Shown here in pieces: positions 1 through 6,964 of a stretch of DNA of 46,629 bases. The stretch is taken from NCBI GenBank assembly GCA_022425725.1, contig JAKMEY010000075.1, positions 1-46,629 of the forward strand, written 5' to 3'. Each line of letters starts with the position of its first letter. Positions within the stretch are counted from its first letter, which is position 1. The DNA is from Ilumatobacteraceae bacterium. Its GTDB lineage: Bacteria; Actinomycetota; Acidimicrobiia; Acidimicrobiales; Ilumatobacteraceae. The notes beneath the pieces were generated by a model. It saw nothing but the letters and a program-made list of their open reading frames with translations. It made no database searches and was not told the DNA's origin. Made by a program: the position numbers and the translations under genes.

Positions 1-429
1 TACACCACCTGCACCTCGATCGAGACGGGTTCTGACGGCATCCGTCGAGCGACCGCAGAGTGGCACACCCGTGGGCCTGACGACATCGCTATCCATCCGG
101 TATCGGCTTTTCCTGAGCCGGGCCTACTCGAGTGGAACGACGATGGTTCGGTCATGATTGAGCGAGCCCCAAGTGGTGCCTACGTTGAGGAATGGCACCG
201 CCGACCCGGGTCGACAGAGCGCCTCATCGAACATAGAACTGACGTCGGTCACCGGGTGTATATGGCCGGCGATCTCGCAGTGGTGGTGAAAGATGATCGC
301 AGTGAAGCCGAGTCTCCATTCGATGTCGAGTTCGCAATCTGCGAACCGGTTCGCAGTGACTCAACATGGCGAATCGTGGCGTCGACTCTGCCCGGTCGAA
401 TTGGAGAGGGTGTTCGTGTCGGTATTTGA
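1..429 (+). CDS. hypothetical protein, 5'-truncated by window edge
   Basis: An open frame runs from the first base to TGA at 427-429 and shows 142 residues. Its start lies upstream of the window. Composition is protein-like: rich in Asp, Glu and Arg, with alternating hydrophobic residues that suggest beta strands, and no membrane segment. I do not recognise the family. The last 14 bases overlap the chosen start of the Rieske oxygenase gene, so the two are probably co-transcribed and translationally coupled. Any role in the same oxidation pathway is only a guess from context. Confidence 0.6.
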   Translation, partial: YTTCTSIETGSDGIRRATAEWHTRGPDDIAIHPVSAFPEPGLLEWNDDGSVMIERAPSGAYVEEWHRRPGSTERLIEHRTDVGHRVYMAGDLAVVVKDDRSEAESPFDVEFAICEPVRSDSTWRIVASTLPGRIGEGVRVGI

Positions 430-1558
430 TGAGCTCCAGGCGCACTCCGCGCTTTCGTTTGAGCAGGCGCGAATGCTGCCCCTTGAGGCGTACTCGTCGG
501 AGGCGGTGCTCGATGCCGAACTCGAAACGGTATTCGCTGGCGATTGGCAGTGTGTCGCTCGGACGGCCGACCTGAGTGAAGTGGGCGACTATGTGTGTGC
601 GGATCTGCCGGTCGTCGGCGGCGGGGTGCGGTCGATTGTGGCCATTCGCAGCGAGGACTCAATCAGGGCCTTCGACAATGTCTGCATCCACCGAGGCGCG
701 CAGCTGCTCACCGGCTGCGGTAACGAGACTCGCATCACCTGCCCATATCACGCCTGGGCGTACCGTCACGACGGTTCGCTGATTGGCGGCCCCTACATGG
801 CTGAGAGCACCGAGGCTGACGGTGCTCCCTTTAACCCCGACCGCCACCGTTTGCCTGAGATTCGGCTTGAGGTTTGGAACGGTTTCGTATTCGTCAACCT
901 TGACCCGGATGCCGAACCACTCGGGCCTCGCCTCGCCGGCCTTGCCAACATTGTGGGGAAGTTCGCCATGGAGAGCTATGTGACCGTGCGCGATGAGGTC
1001 GACGTGTGGCCCACCAACTGGAAACTCCTCGTCGAGAACTTCATGGACGCCTATCACGTGTTCAAGGTGCACAAGGAGAGCTTTGGTGCCAATGGCGACA
1101 ACACGGCGAATACCGCGATGTATCCCGGAACGCTCGACTGGGCCCACCATCGAGTGGTGGAAGCCGATGGCCCCGACCTCACCGTCGACGGCGACGACCG
1201 CCTTGATGGAGAGTGGCGCCGCACGATTGTGCTCGCAGCGATTTTTCCAGGTTTCGTGATCCAACTTCAGCCGGATTGGCTCTGGTTTCTCAGGATTACA
1301 CCGATGGGTACCGATCAGGTTCGGATCGCCTGGCAGGTCGCTGTAGCTCCGACAACGCTTGCCGCAGCTGACGACCCTGATGCGCTTGCCGCCGACATCA
1401 ACGCTCTCATCGACCAGGTCAACAGCGAGGACCACCCTGTAGTCGCCGGGATCCGCCGAAGTGCCGACCGACCACAGTTCAATCGGGCGCCGCTGTCGTA
1501 CCTCGAACGCAACGTCTTTGACTTCGACCGCTACCTAACCACCCGCCTCAGTAGGTGA
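416..1558 (+). CDS. Rieske [2Fe-2S] aromatic-ring-hydroxylating oxygenase alpha subunit family protein
   Basis: A 380-residue oxygenase component. The Rieske domain (about 40-160) carries the cluster ligands Cys90-x-His92 and Cys109-x2-His112. The C-terminal SRPBCC-type catalytic domain has the mononuclear-iron motif ENFMDAYHVFKVH (about 207-219), giving His214 and His219; a later Asp should complete the triad. Family members hydroxylate or demethylate substrates using electrons from a separate reductase, which is not visible here. The substrate cannot be told; GbcA/CntA-like quaternary amine oxygenases are similar in layout. The start is GTG 416 because GGAGAGG (403-409) sits six bases upstream. 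The open frame extends back to ATG 293, but that stretch lies inside the previous gene. Confidence 0.85.
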   Translation: MSVFDELQAHSALSFEQARMLPLEAYSSEAVLDAELETVFAGDWQCVARTADLSEVGDYVCADLPVVGGGVRSIVAIRSEDSIRAFDNVCIHRGAQLLTGCGNETRITCPYHAWAYRHDGSLIGGPYMAESTEADGAPFNPDRHRLPEIRLEVWNGFVFVNLDPDAEPLGPRLAGLANIVGKFAMESYVTVRDEVDVWPTNWKLLVENFMDAYHVFKVHKESFGANGDNTANTAMYPGTLDWAHHRVVEADGPDLTVDGDDRLDGEWRRTIVLAAIFPGFVIQLQPDWLWFLRITPMGTDQVRIAWQVAVAPTTLAAADDPDALAADINALIDQVNSEDHPVVAGIRRSADRPQFNRAPLSYLERNVFDFDRYLTTRLSR

Positions 1559-1622
1559 GCATCAGGTCTGATAGCTGATCATCATGGTGCAAGGCCCAAC
1601 ATCCAAGGGGCCAGGGCGACGG

Positions 1623-1708
1623 TGCCCGGGGCGGGACTTGAACCCGCACGGCTCTTTCGAGCCAGGGGGGTTTAAGCCCCCCGTGTCTGCCAATTCCACC
1701 ACCCGGGC
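1623..1708 (-). tRNA. tRNA-Leu(TAA)
   Basis: On the minus strand the acceptor arms are GCCCGGG (1708-1702) and CCCGGGC (1630-1624), followed by discriminator A at 1623. The anticodon loop is CTTAAAC on a five-base G:C stem, which reads anticodon TAA. The long variable arm typical of class II tRNA-Leu and a standard T loop (TTCAAGT) are present, 86 nt in total. CCA is not fully encoded: the bases after the discriminator are CCG. It decodes UUA, a rare codon in a genome of this GC content. Confidence 0.95.
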
Positions 1709-1717
1709 AACACCTCC

Positions 1718-1723
1718 ACGATA
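1718..1723 (-). promoter_or_regulatory. candidate -10 element of tRNA-Leu
   Basis: TATCGT on the minus strand lies nine bases before the 5' end of the mature tRNA. It fits the TANNNT pattern seen before many genes in this window. No convincing -35 hexamer is visible. Confidence 0.4.
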
Positions 1724-1746
1724 GACCGGTGCGGCCAACTCACGAC

Positions 1747-2109
1747 CTACGCAACGCGTCGGCCTGTGGTGGCGCTTACGGCACATAACGGCTCAAGTTC
1801 TGCCCACAATGCGGCTCGAACGCGATCGGCCTCAGGTGACGCAAGCGAATTGACCGCGACAACCCCCTCTACAAGGTCGGCGACTACAGCTGGCCAAGGA
1901 CGATCTTTCACCCTTACTGCAACAACTGCAGAGGCGCCAGCATCCTCACCGGTACGCCGACGGATTGAACGATCGACGCCCAAAATTCGGGGTGGTGATC
2001 GAAATACCGGTGCTGAGAACCCCATTCGCTGCAATGTTGCTCCGATCACGCGAACTGCACTTGCAAAGTCAAGGGCAGTGGAGCGATCGGAGGAATGGGC
2101 TGACGACAT
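1747..2109 (-). CDS. small conserved-looking hypothetical protein
   Basis: A 120-residue frame from ATG 2109. The frame stays open upstream to 2259, but that part would overlap the divergent nuclease gene and looks like shadow. The protein begins hydrophilic, then has an Arg-rich stretch (about 45-60) and an Ala/Val-rich second half with WPAVVADLVEGVV, which reads like a compact alpha/beta fold. The large opposite-strand frame is Arg/Ser/Thr-rich without structure, so the minus strand is preferred. I do not recognise a family. It is divergent from the Fe-S nuclease, with 51 bases between the starts. Confidence 0.55.
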   Translation of the reverse strand: MSSAHSSDRSTALDFASAVRVIGATLQRMGFSAPVFRSPPRILGVDRSIRRRTGEDAGASAVVAVRVKDRPWPAVVADLVEGVVAVNSLASPEADRVRAALWAELEPLCAVSATTGRRVA

Positions 2110-2147
2110 CAGACCTACTCTGCCTAAAGGGTGTAACAGCCACTCGC

Positions 2148-2153
2148 TAACGT
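2148..2153 (+). promoter_or_regulatory. candidate leaderless -10 element of the Fe-S nuclease gene
   Basis: TAACGT is followed by exactly seven bases and then GTG 2161. No Shine-Dalgarno sequence precedes the GTG. This spacing would put transcription start at or next to the start codon. Confidence 0.5.
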
Positions 2154-2160
2154 CGTTCTC

Positions 2161-3102
2161 GTGGAAAACGAGCAGACGACAAGTCGTCTCAACCCAACAC
2201 AAGAGCGCACGTTCGATCTTCTTCGCCGCCCCTCCGAACCAGTGGTATTCGACCGCCATCAGATTTCTTCATTTATCTCCGACTTCAGCGATGCATTCGA
2301 GCACCTCACCGCCCGAGTCACCGCACTCGAAACCACACTTTTCATCAGCAAAGGCATGCTCACCTCGGTGCTCGGCTGCGAGGAGCACTTCCAAGAAAAA
2401 GAAGAGTTCAGGTGGAGTGTCGCCACCGCAATCGGCACCGTTGCCCACCGCGCAATCGAACTTCTCACGGGCTGGCGGGGAGCCCCTTATCCGGCAACTC
2501 TCGTCGACGAGTCGATTGCACGGCTTGGTGAAAAGCCGAACAGTCTCGGCGATTTTTTGAATGCAATGACCGAAGGCGACCGAGCCGATCTTCGAAACGC
2601 TGCTACCGACCGGGTTGTGAAGTTCACCGAGAGCTTCCCTCCCCTGCAACAAAGTTTTATTCCGGTTGCCGAGTCATCGATTCGCTGGCCAGAAACTGGT
2701 CCGATTGTTCTCGGCGGCAAAAGCGATCTCACGCTCGGGCGTGCTGAACACGGTGAAAGTCGAAAAGTCATCATCGATCTCAAGACCGGAGGGGCCTGGC
2801 CGAATCACATGGACGAACTCCGCTTTTATGCCTTGCTCGAGACCTTGCGAACTGGCATACCTCCCCGACTCATCGCAGGTTTCTATCTCGATGCCGGCCG
2901 TGCCGTCCCCGAAGAGGTCTCCATTGAGACCCTCGGCTCAGCGATGCGGCGAACCCTCGACGGTATCGGCCGGGCCGTCGAACTCTTAGAAGGTCGCGCC
3001 GCCGTTCGACGACCGCAATCATCTTGCCGATGGTGTCCTCTCGCCATCGATTGTGTCGACGGCACCACATGGCTTAAGGAGCAATCAGCTGACCGAGATT
3101 GA
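2161..3102 (+). CDS. PD-(D/E)XK nuclease of the Cas4/AddB type with Fe-S cluster cysteines
   Basis: A 313-residue stand-alone nuclease. It has the full layout of RecB-family Fe-S nucleases: Cys73, His96 (GTVAHRA), Asp189 (GGKSDL), Asp206-x-Lys208 (IIDLKTG), a helix with Tyr223 (ELRFYALL), and the C-terminal trio Cys289-x2-Cys292-x5-Cys298. Family knowledge: the four cysteines hold a [4Fe-4S] cluster that stabilises a DNA end-processing nuclease. No helicase partner or CRISPR array is adjacent, so a general DNA-repair role is more likely than Cas4 adaptation. The start is GTG 2161, probably leaderless. A fold resembling PF12705 is the expected hit. Confidence 0.8.
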   Translation: MENEQTTSRLNPTQERTFDLLRRPSEPVVFDRHQISSFISDFSDAFEHLTARVTALETTLFISKGMLTSVLGCEEHFQEKEEFRWSVATAIGTVAHRAIELLTGWRGAPYPATLVDESIARLGEKPNSLGDFLNAMTEGDRADLRNAATDRVVKFTESFPPLQQSFIPVAESSIRWPETGPIVLGGKSDLTLGRAEHGESRKVIIDLKTGGAWPNHMDELRFYALLETLRTGIPPRLIAGFYLDAGRAVPEEVSIETLGSAMRRTLDGIGRAVELLEGRAAVRRPQSSCRWCPLAIDCVDGTTWLKEQSADRD

Positions 3103-3146
3103 TCGCACGCTCAAGAGACCCCGAGAGGGTCACTTCAGGTGTGTGG

Positions 3147-4007
3147 TTATGAGATCACTCTCACAGTTGCACCAAAATCGAGGTGATCCCAGATCAACAC
3201 TGCGTCATCAGGCAGCGCTCTAATGCAGCCACTGGAATCTCCACGAAGTTCGGGGGTCCCGACAGAGTCGAGCGGCTGAACGTACTCCCCACTCGGATAG
3301 ATCGGAACCGAGTGGAATCCCACCCGAGCACCTTGGAATTTGCCGTAGGTAAAGACCACAAAATGCGACATCTCTGAATATGAGCCGGTCAAGATTGACG
3401 ACGCCTTGCGGCTTCGTTCAACGACCTCGTAGTCGCCCGGATCAGGCTGATCCCACGCCGTCGTCACCGGCAACACATAGGTGATTGCATCGCCAGCGCA
3501 CAGCCACGCCCGTTGATAATCGCGGTCGATCACCGCGCCATCACCGAGACCCTCACACGTCGATTCATCTGGATCTGGGGGCGGTGGTTCTAGCCATAAC
3601 TGCAGCAGCTCGAGGGTCTGTTGACCAGCAATTCCATCAATGACTATCCCGAGCTTGGGGTCATGGTTGGCCTGAAACGTCCTCACCGCGATGCGAGTCT
3701 GTTCATCGAACTCCGCGTCTGCAGTTTGCGTGAGCCACCCGCGATCTATGAGATGACGCTCAAGACAACGCACTTCTTCTGAGTTCACGCCGATTTCAAG
3801 CACTGACGACACAGTGCAGTCACCGGCAACGACAGGCACTGTTGTCGTCGCCGGTGAGACAGCAGTCGACGTTGTCATCGGAGCCAATGTCGTCGTTGAG
3901 GTCGCTTCGCTCTCAACCACCGTGGTTGGAACACTCACGGCAGCCGGCGACCCTGAACAGCCACTAACTGCAACCACGCCAGCCACGAGCAACAACAGTG
4001 TTCGCAT
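3147..4007 (-). CDS. L,D-transpeptidase lipoprotein with peptidoglycan-binding domain
   Basis: From ATG 4007 the 286-residue product starts with a short basic n-region, a Leu/Val core and the lipobox AVSGC, so it is probably a lipoprotein outside the membrane. A Thr/Ser/Pro-rich linker follows, then a PG_binding_1-type repeat (about 65-135), then a YkuD catalytic domain near the C-terminus with DSSGCIRA and catalytic Cys261. Family members form 3-3 crosslinks in peptidoglycan. The usual SHGC motif here reads SSGC. In-frame starts at ATG 4049 and GTG 4064 are possible; the one chosen gives a normal signal peptide. It lies downstream of the VOC gene on the same strand. Confidence 0.85.
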   Translation of the reverse strand: MRTLLLLVAGVVAVSGCSGSPAAVSVPTTVVESEATSTTTLAPMTTSTAVSPATTTVPVVAGDCTVSSVLEIGVNSEEVRCLERHLIDRGWLTQTADAEFDEQTRIAVRTFQANHDPKLGIVIDGIAGQQTLELLQLWLEPPPPDPDESTCEGLGDGAVIDRDYQRAWLCAGDAITYVLPVTTAWDQPDPGDYEVVERSRKASSILTGSYSEMSHFVVFTYGKFQGARVGFHSVPIYPSGEYVQPLDSVGTPELRGDSSGCIRALPDDAVLIWDHLDFGATVRVIS

Positions 4008-4070
4008 CGTATTAAAACGTAATCGCCCTGATGGTTGCGATTCCGTCATGACAGCGGCGAGCACAGGATG

Positions 4071-4667
4071 TTACGGGGTCATCAAGGCAACGGGAATACC
4101 AAGCCCGGCCCTGGCCTTCACCGTCGAAATCCTGCGACCCGGCTGCACGGCATCTTTGGGTTCACTCACAAGATCACCCGCCGATTGCACAAGGTCGTCA
4201 AATGACGGTGTAGCAATGACCAGCCCCCACAGCGACGTGTGAGAAACGTCAGCCCGTTCGACGACTTCGAGGATTACACCACCCTCGCCGACACGATGGA
4301 ATCCTTGACGGATTTCTCCGACCTCTCGCACTCGCTTCAGGGGGCACCCGGTCACTTCTGTGACTGCTTCGCAGGTGCGGTCAAGATTGTCGGTCATCAA
4401 CACGACATGATCGATCAAAGAATTGGATGACTCAAGACCGTCTGGGATCGAAATGAAGTCGGCGCATTCGATGCCGTCAAGATCGACACCTGACTGAACG
4501 CCGTCAAATGCAATTTCCAACGCTCCCGACGGCAACTCCTCCGACGGCCAGATCAGAGTGGCATTCGACGTGGAGGCCAGAGATCCGACTGGTGAACCTT
4601 GAGGTGATACCCCGACAAGACCCCACGGAGAAGGGGAACCGCCGACAATGAGTTGAACAGGCTTCAC
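4071..4667 (-). CDS. VOC (glyoxalase/bleomycin resistance) superfamily protein
   Basis: A 198-residue cytosolic protein. The second half (about 83-198) has the VOC signature pattern, starting with LIDHVVLMTDNLD, then a CEAVTEVTG helix, GGVILEVVE and a C-terminal WGLVIATPSFDDL strand-helix unit. The first half looks like a degenerate repeat of the same fold. Members are metal-dependent lyases, dioxygenases or binding proteins, and the substrate cannot be told here. It is nine bases downstream of bL37 and just upstream of the L,D-transpeptidase, so the three probably form one minus-strand transcript. Confidence 0.75.
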   Translation of the reverse strand: MKPVQLIVGGSPSPWGLVGVSPQGSPVGSLASTSNATLIWPSEELPSGALEIAFDGVQSGVDLDGIECADFISIPDGLESSNSLIDHVVLMTDNLDRTCEAVTEVTGCPLKRVREVGEIRQGFHRVGEGGVILEVVERADVSHTSLWGLVIATPSFDDLVQSAGDLVSEPKDAVQPGRRISTVKARAGLGIPVALMTP

Positions 4668-4676
4668 CGAAGCGCG

Positions 4677-4763
4677 TCAGCCACGACCCATGTTGGGTCG
4701 CTTCCCATGGTTCGCTTTCGAGCGACGCAGGCGAGCTTTGCGCTTCTTCGTCTTCTTTGACAT
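4677..4763 (-). CDS. 50S ribosomal protein bL37
   Basis: A 28-residue basic peptide, MSKKTKKRKARLRR then SKANHGKRPNMGRG, with ATG at 4763 and TGA at 4677-4679. The ANHGKRPN core is the hallmark I remember for the actinobacterial-type large-subunit protein bL37, first seen in mycobacterial ribosome structures. Half of the residues are Lys or Arg, as expected for an rRNA-embedded peptide. It has no Shine-Dalgarno sequence; TAGAGT lies nine bases before the ATG. It is short enough to be missed by ordinary gene callers. Confidence 0.88.
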   Translation of the reverse strand: MSKKTKKRKARLRRSKANHGKRPNMGRG

Positions 4764-4772
4764 AGGGACAAA

Positions 4773-4778
4773 ACTCTA
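4773..4778 (-). promoter_or_regulatory. candidate -10 element of the bL37 gene
   Basis: TAGAGT on the minus strand is nine bases before the bL37 ATG. That predicts a transcript with almost no 5' leader. The bS22 gene has the same arrangement (TAGCGT, ten bases). Confidence 0.45.
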
Positions 4779-4947
4779 CGGCTGATCACGGGATCTCCCA
4801 CCCTTCTTCATGCAAACCGCCCGAGACCATCAACTCCTGGCGAAACGCCGTGAAGTATTTCAACGCAAATTCCGTGGATGTTGGAATGAAATGGGCGCGG
4901 CAGGTGTTCGAAAAAGTGGCTACAAACATCAGCCGAATGGAGTTCTT

Positions 4948-5322
4948 ATGTCGACAACTAATCTCACCCTCGACTCGTTTGAGTCAACGGTCACCGCTGA
5001 CGGCATCACCATTGTCGACTTCTGGGCCGAATGGTGCGGTCCTTGCAAGATGTTTGGACCAATTTTTGAAGAGGTTTCTGACGCAAACGCCGATGTCACA
5101 TTCGCGAAAGTCGACACCGAGGCCGAACAGCAACTTGCGGGCTCACTCGGCATCATGTCGATACCGACCGTGATGATCTTCAGAGACGGCATCCAGCTCT
5201 TCGCTCAGCCCGGGGCGCTCCCGAAACAAGCCCTCGAAGATCTGCTTGGACAGGTCCGCAACCTTGATATGGACGATATTCGTTCGCAACTCGCGGAGGA
5301 GAGCGACTCTCCAAGCGAGTAA
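4948..5322 (+). CDS. trxA: thioredoxin
   Basis: A 124-residue thioredoxin with the active site WCGPC (Cys30, Cys33) and the conserved cis-proline in SIPTVMIF. It reduces protein disulphides in the cytosol using thioredoxin reductase, which is not in this window. The start is ATG 4948 because GGAG (4939-4942) lies five bases upstream; the frame extends back to 4810 but that part has no thioredoxin character. The C-terminus has an extra acidic, Ser-rich tail of about 20 residues (ending ESDSPSE) beyond the usual fold. The gene is followed directly by the 6C RNA. Confidence 0.92.
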   Translation: MSTTNLTLDSFESTVTADGITIVDFWAEWCGPCKMFGPIFEEVSDANADVTFAKVDTEAEQQLAGSLGIMSIPTVMIFRDGIQLFAQPGALPKQALEDLLGQVRNLDMDDIRSQLAEESDSPSE

Positions 5323-5339
5323 GAGAGCGACATAGATCT

Positions 5340-5442
5340 GGTGAGGTTCCCCCCACCTCGCCCGGTGTCAAATCCCCCCACAGACACCGTATCGACGCCC
5401 GGGACGAGCATCCCCCCGCTTGCCCCGGGCGTTGCAATTTTT
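5340..5442 (+). ncRNA. 6C-type non-coding RNA with three C6-loop hairpins
   Basis: Three consecutive stem-loops each present exactly six cytosines in the loop. Hairpin 1: 5340-5347 pairs with 5355-5362 (8 bp including one G.U), loop TCCCCCC. Hairpin 2: 5363-5369 pairs with 5383-5389 (7 bp), with C6 at 5374-5379. Hairpin 3: 5395-5409 pairs with 5418-5432 (14 bp around one A/C mismatch), loop ATCCCCCC, followed by a T-run (5438-5442). The 6C RNA class of Actinobacteria is defined by C-rich hairpin loops of this kind, and in mycobacteria such RNAs are trans-acting regulators. The 5' end is not determined; transcription may start near 5330 or read through from thioredoxin. Confidence 0.85.
5395..5442 (+). 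terminator. intrinsic terminator formed by 6C hairpin 3
   Basis: The inverted repeat ACGCCCGGG / CCCGGGCGT, extended inward by CGAGC / GCTTG, encloses the third C6 loop and is followed by TGCAATTTTT. It would end the 6C RNA and any read-through from thioredoxin before ychF. It is the only hairpin in the window with a clear T-run that I found. Confidence 0.8.
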
Positions 5443-5464
5443 CAGCGGTTAAATGTTCGAGCGA

Positions 5465-5470
5465 TAGCGT
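5465..5470 (+). promoter_or_regulatory. candidate -10 element of ychF
   Basis: TAGCGT lies nine bases before ATG 5480, downstream of the 6C terminator, and no Shine-Dalgarno sequence is present. This predicts a very short or absent leader. Confidence 0.4.
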
Positions 5471-5479
5471 CAGTCACTC

Positions 5480-6568
5480 ATGGAACGTTTCGGTCTCGTC
5501 GGTCTGCCTAATGCAGGCAAAAGTTCGCTCTACAACGCGCTCACCGGCGGTGGTGCGCTCGCTGCGCCATATGCCTTCGCAACAAAAGACCCCAACATTG
5601 GGGTTGCGAAAGTTCCCGACGAACGGCTCGACCGCCTTGCTGCGATGTCATCATCAAAAAATACGATTCATGCCTCCGTCGAAGTAGTCGACATTGGTGG
5701 CCTCGTCGAAGGAGCGAGCAAAGGTGAAGGGCTCGGCAACAAGTTTCTTGCGAACATTCGGGAAGTTGATGCCATCGTGTTTGTTCTCCGAGCATTCGCT
5801 GATGACGATGTTCCCGGACCATCAGATCCTCTCGAACACCTCCGAGTGGTCGAACTAGAACTCGCCCTCGCCGACCTTGAAACAGTCGAAAAGCGCCTTG
5901 CCGATGTTGAGCGACGATCAAAGCTTGACAAGGGACTAGGTGATGAGCTCGACGCACTGCGCGCAGCAAACGAAGCACTGTCAGATGGAAGGCCTCTGTA
6001 CCGAGCCGGACTGTCCGACGGAATCCGCGAAACCCTCGAGCCGTATTTCCTTCTCACAAATCGCAGGGTGCTCGCTGTGGTCAACGTTGGCGAAGACGAA
6101 CTCGACAACATTTCTGCCGAGGAGCACAAGGTGTCCGAAGCATTCAATGACGCCGGCGACAATGTTGAAGTCATCGGTATGTGCGTTCAACTCGAAGCTG
6201 AAGCTGCAGCAATTTCAGACCCAGTAGAACGTGCAGAAATGCTCGACGGCCTTGGGCTTGGCGAGGGAGCACTGTTCCGGATGGTGCGTTCGGCCTATCA
6301 CCTTCTCGGATTACGCACCTTTTTCACTACCGGAGACAAAGAGTCACGCGCATGGACGTTCCACAGCGGTTCGACTGCACCGGTGTGCGCCGGACGCATT
6401 CACACCGATTTCCAACGGGGATTTATTCGGGCTGAGGTCATCGAATGGGAACAACTCCTTGAACTCGGCTCATGGAATGCGGCTAGAGACGTCGGCAAAC
6501 TCCGCCTAGAGGGAAAGGACTACATCGCCAGCGACGGCGATGTCATGGAATTCCGTTTCAACGTCTGA
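5480..6568 (+). CDS. ychF: redox-regulated ATPase YchF (Obg-family, OLA1-like)
   Basis: A 362-residue P-loop protein of normal family length. G1 is GLPNAGKSS (8-16) and G3 is VVDIGGLV, followed by the switch GASKGEGLGNKFL. A coiled insertion follows (about 130-175), and the C-terminus is a TGS domain (from about LLGLRTFFTTGDKE). YchF prefers ATP over GTP and associates with ribosomes. It sits alone between the 6C RNA and the DUF192 gene. Confidence 0.93.
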   Translation: MERFGLVGLPNAGKSSLYNALTGGGALAAPYAFATKDPNIGVAKVPDERLDRLAAMSSSKNTIHASVEVVDIGGLVEGASKGEGLGNKFLANIREVDAIVFVLRAFADDDVPGPSDPLEHLRVVELELALADLETVEKRLADVERRSKLDKGLGDELDALRAANEALSDGRPLYRAGLSDGIRETLEPYFLLTNRRVLAVVNVGEDELDNISAEEHKVSEAFNDAGDNVEVIGMCVQLEAEAAAISDPVERAEMLDGLGLGEGALFRMVRSAYHLLGLRTFFTTGDKESRAWTFHSGSTAPVCAGRIHTDFQRGFIRAEVIEWEQLLELGSWNAARDVGKLRLEGKDYIASDGDVMEFRFNV

Positions 6569-6607
6569 TCCGTCGATTTCTCTATCACCTCCTGCCACAC
6601 TGGTGTC

Positions 6608-6964
6608 GTGGGATGGATCGTCAGTGGCGCTCGTGTGCTCGCCTCAGCAGAACGTGCTATCGACCCGTCATCGCGTCGCAAGGGCCTACTTGGCCGCACC
6701 TCGTTTTCAGGTGCTCTCGTCATCGAGCCATGTAACTGGGTTCACACCATTGGGATGAAGTTCGCGATCGATGTTGCATTTGTCGACCGAAATGGGACCG
6801 TCATCAAGACCCAGCGTATGCGACGAAATCGGCTCGGCATGCCCGTCATCGGCGCTAGGTACGTCGTTGAGGCTGAGTCAGGAGCCTTCTCTCGCTGGGG
6901 GCTTCACGTCGGTGATGAACTCGAATTTCGAGGTCAACAACCCGACACATCGGAGAGCCAATGA
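6608..6964 (+). CDS. DUF192 family protein
   Basis: A 118-residue protein with the DUF192 pattern: SSRRKGLLGR (about 22-31), then CNWVHTIGMKFAIDVAFVD and a final strand block ending at GDELEFRG. DUF192 proteins are small beta folds, often exported; no signal peptide is visible, so this one is probably cytosolic. The start is GTG 6608. It overlaps rsmI by four bases (ATGA), which predicts co-translation with rsmI. The function of the family is not established. Confidence 0.8.
   Translation: MGWIVSGARVLASAERAIDPSSRRKGLLGRTSFSGALVIEPCNWVHTIGMKFAIDVAFVDRNGTVIKTQRMRRNRLGMPVIGARYVVEAESGAFSRWGLHVGDELEFRGQQPDTSESQ

Noticed and set aside
659-1435. Minus-strand 258-residue frame opposite the Rieske gene
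   Set aside because: It mirrors the Rieske coding frame and has no domain pattern; the Rieske motifs decide the strand.
1766-2560. Plus-strand 264-residue open frame spanning the small minus gene and the nuclease start
   Set aside because: Composition is Ser/Arg/Thr-rich without motifs and it overlaps the clearly coding nuclease in another frame, so it is a shadow.
3108-3135. GACCC-cgaga-GGGTC hairpin between the convergent nuclease and L,D-transpeptidase genes
   Set aside because: Only five base pairs and no T-run on either strand, so it is too weak to call a terminator.
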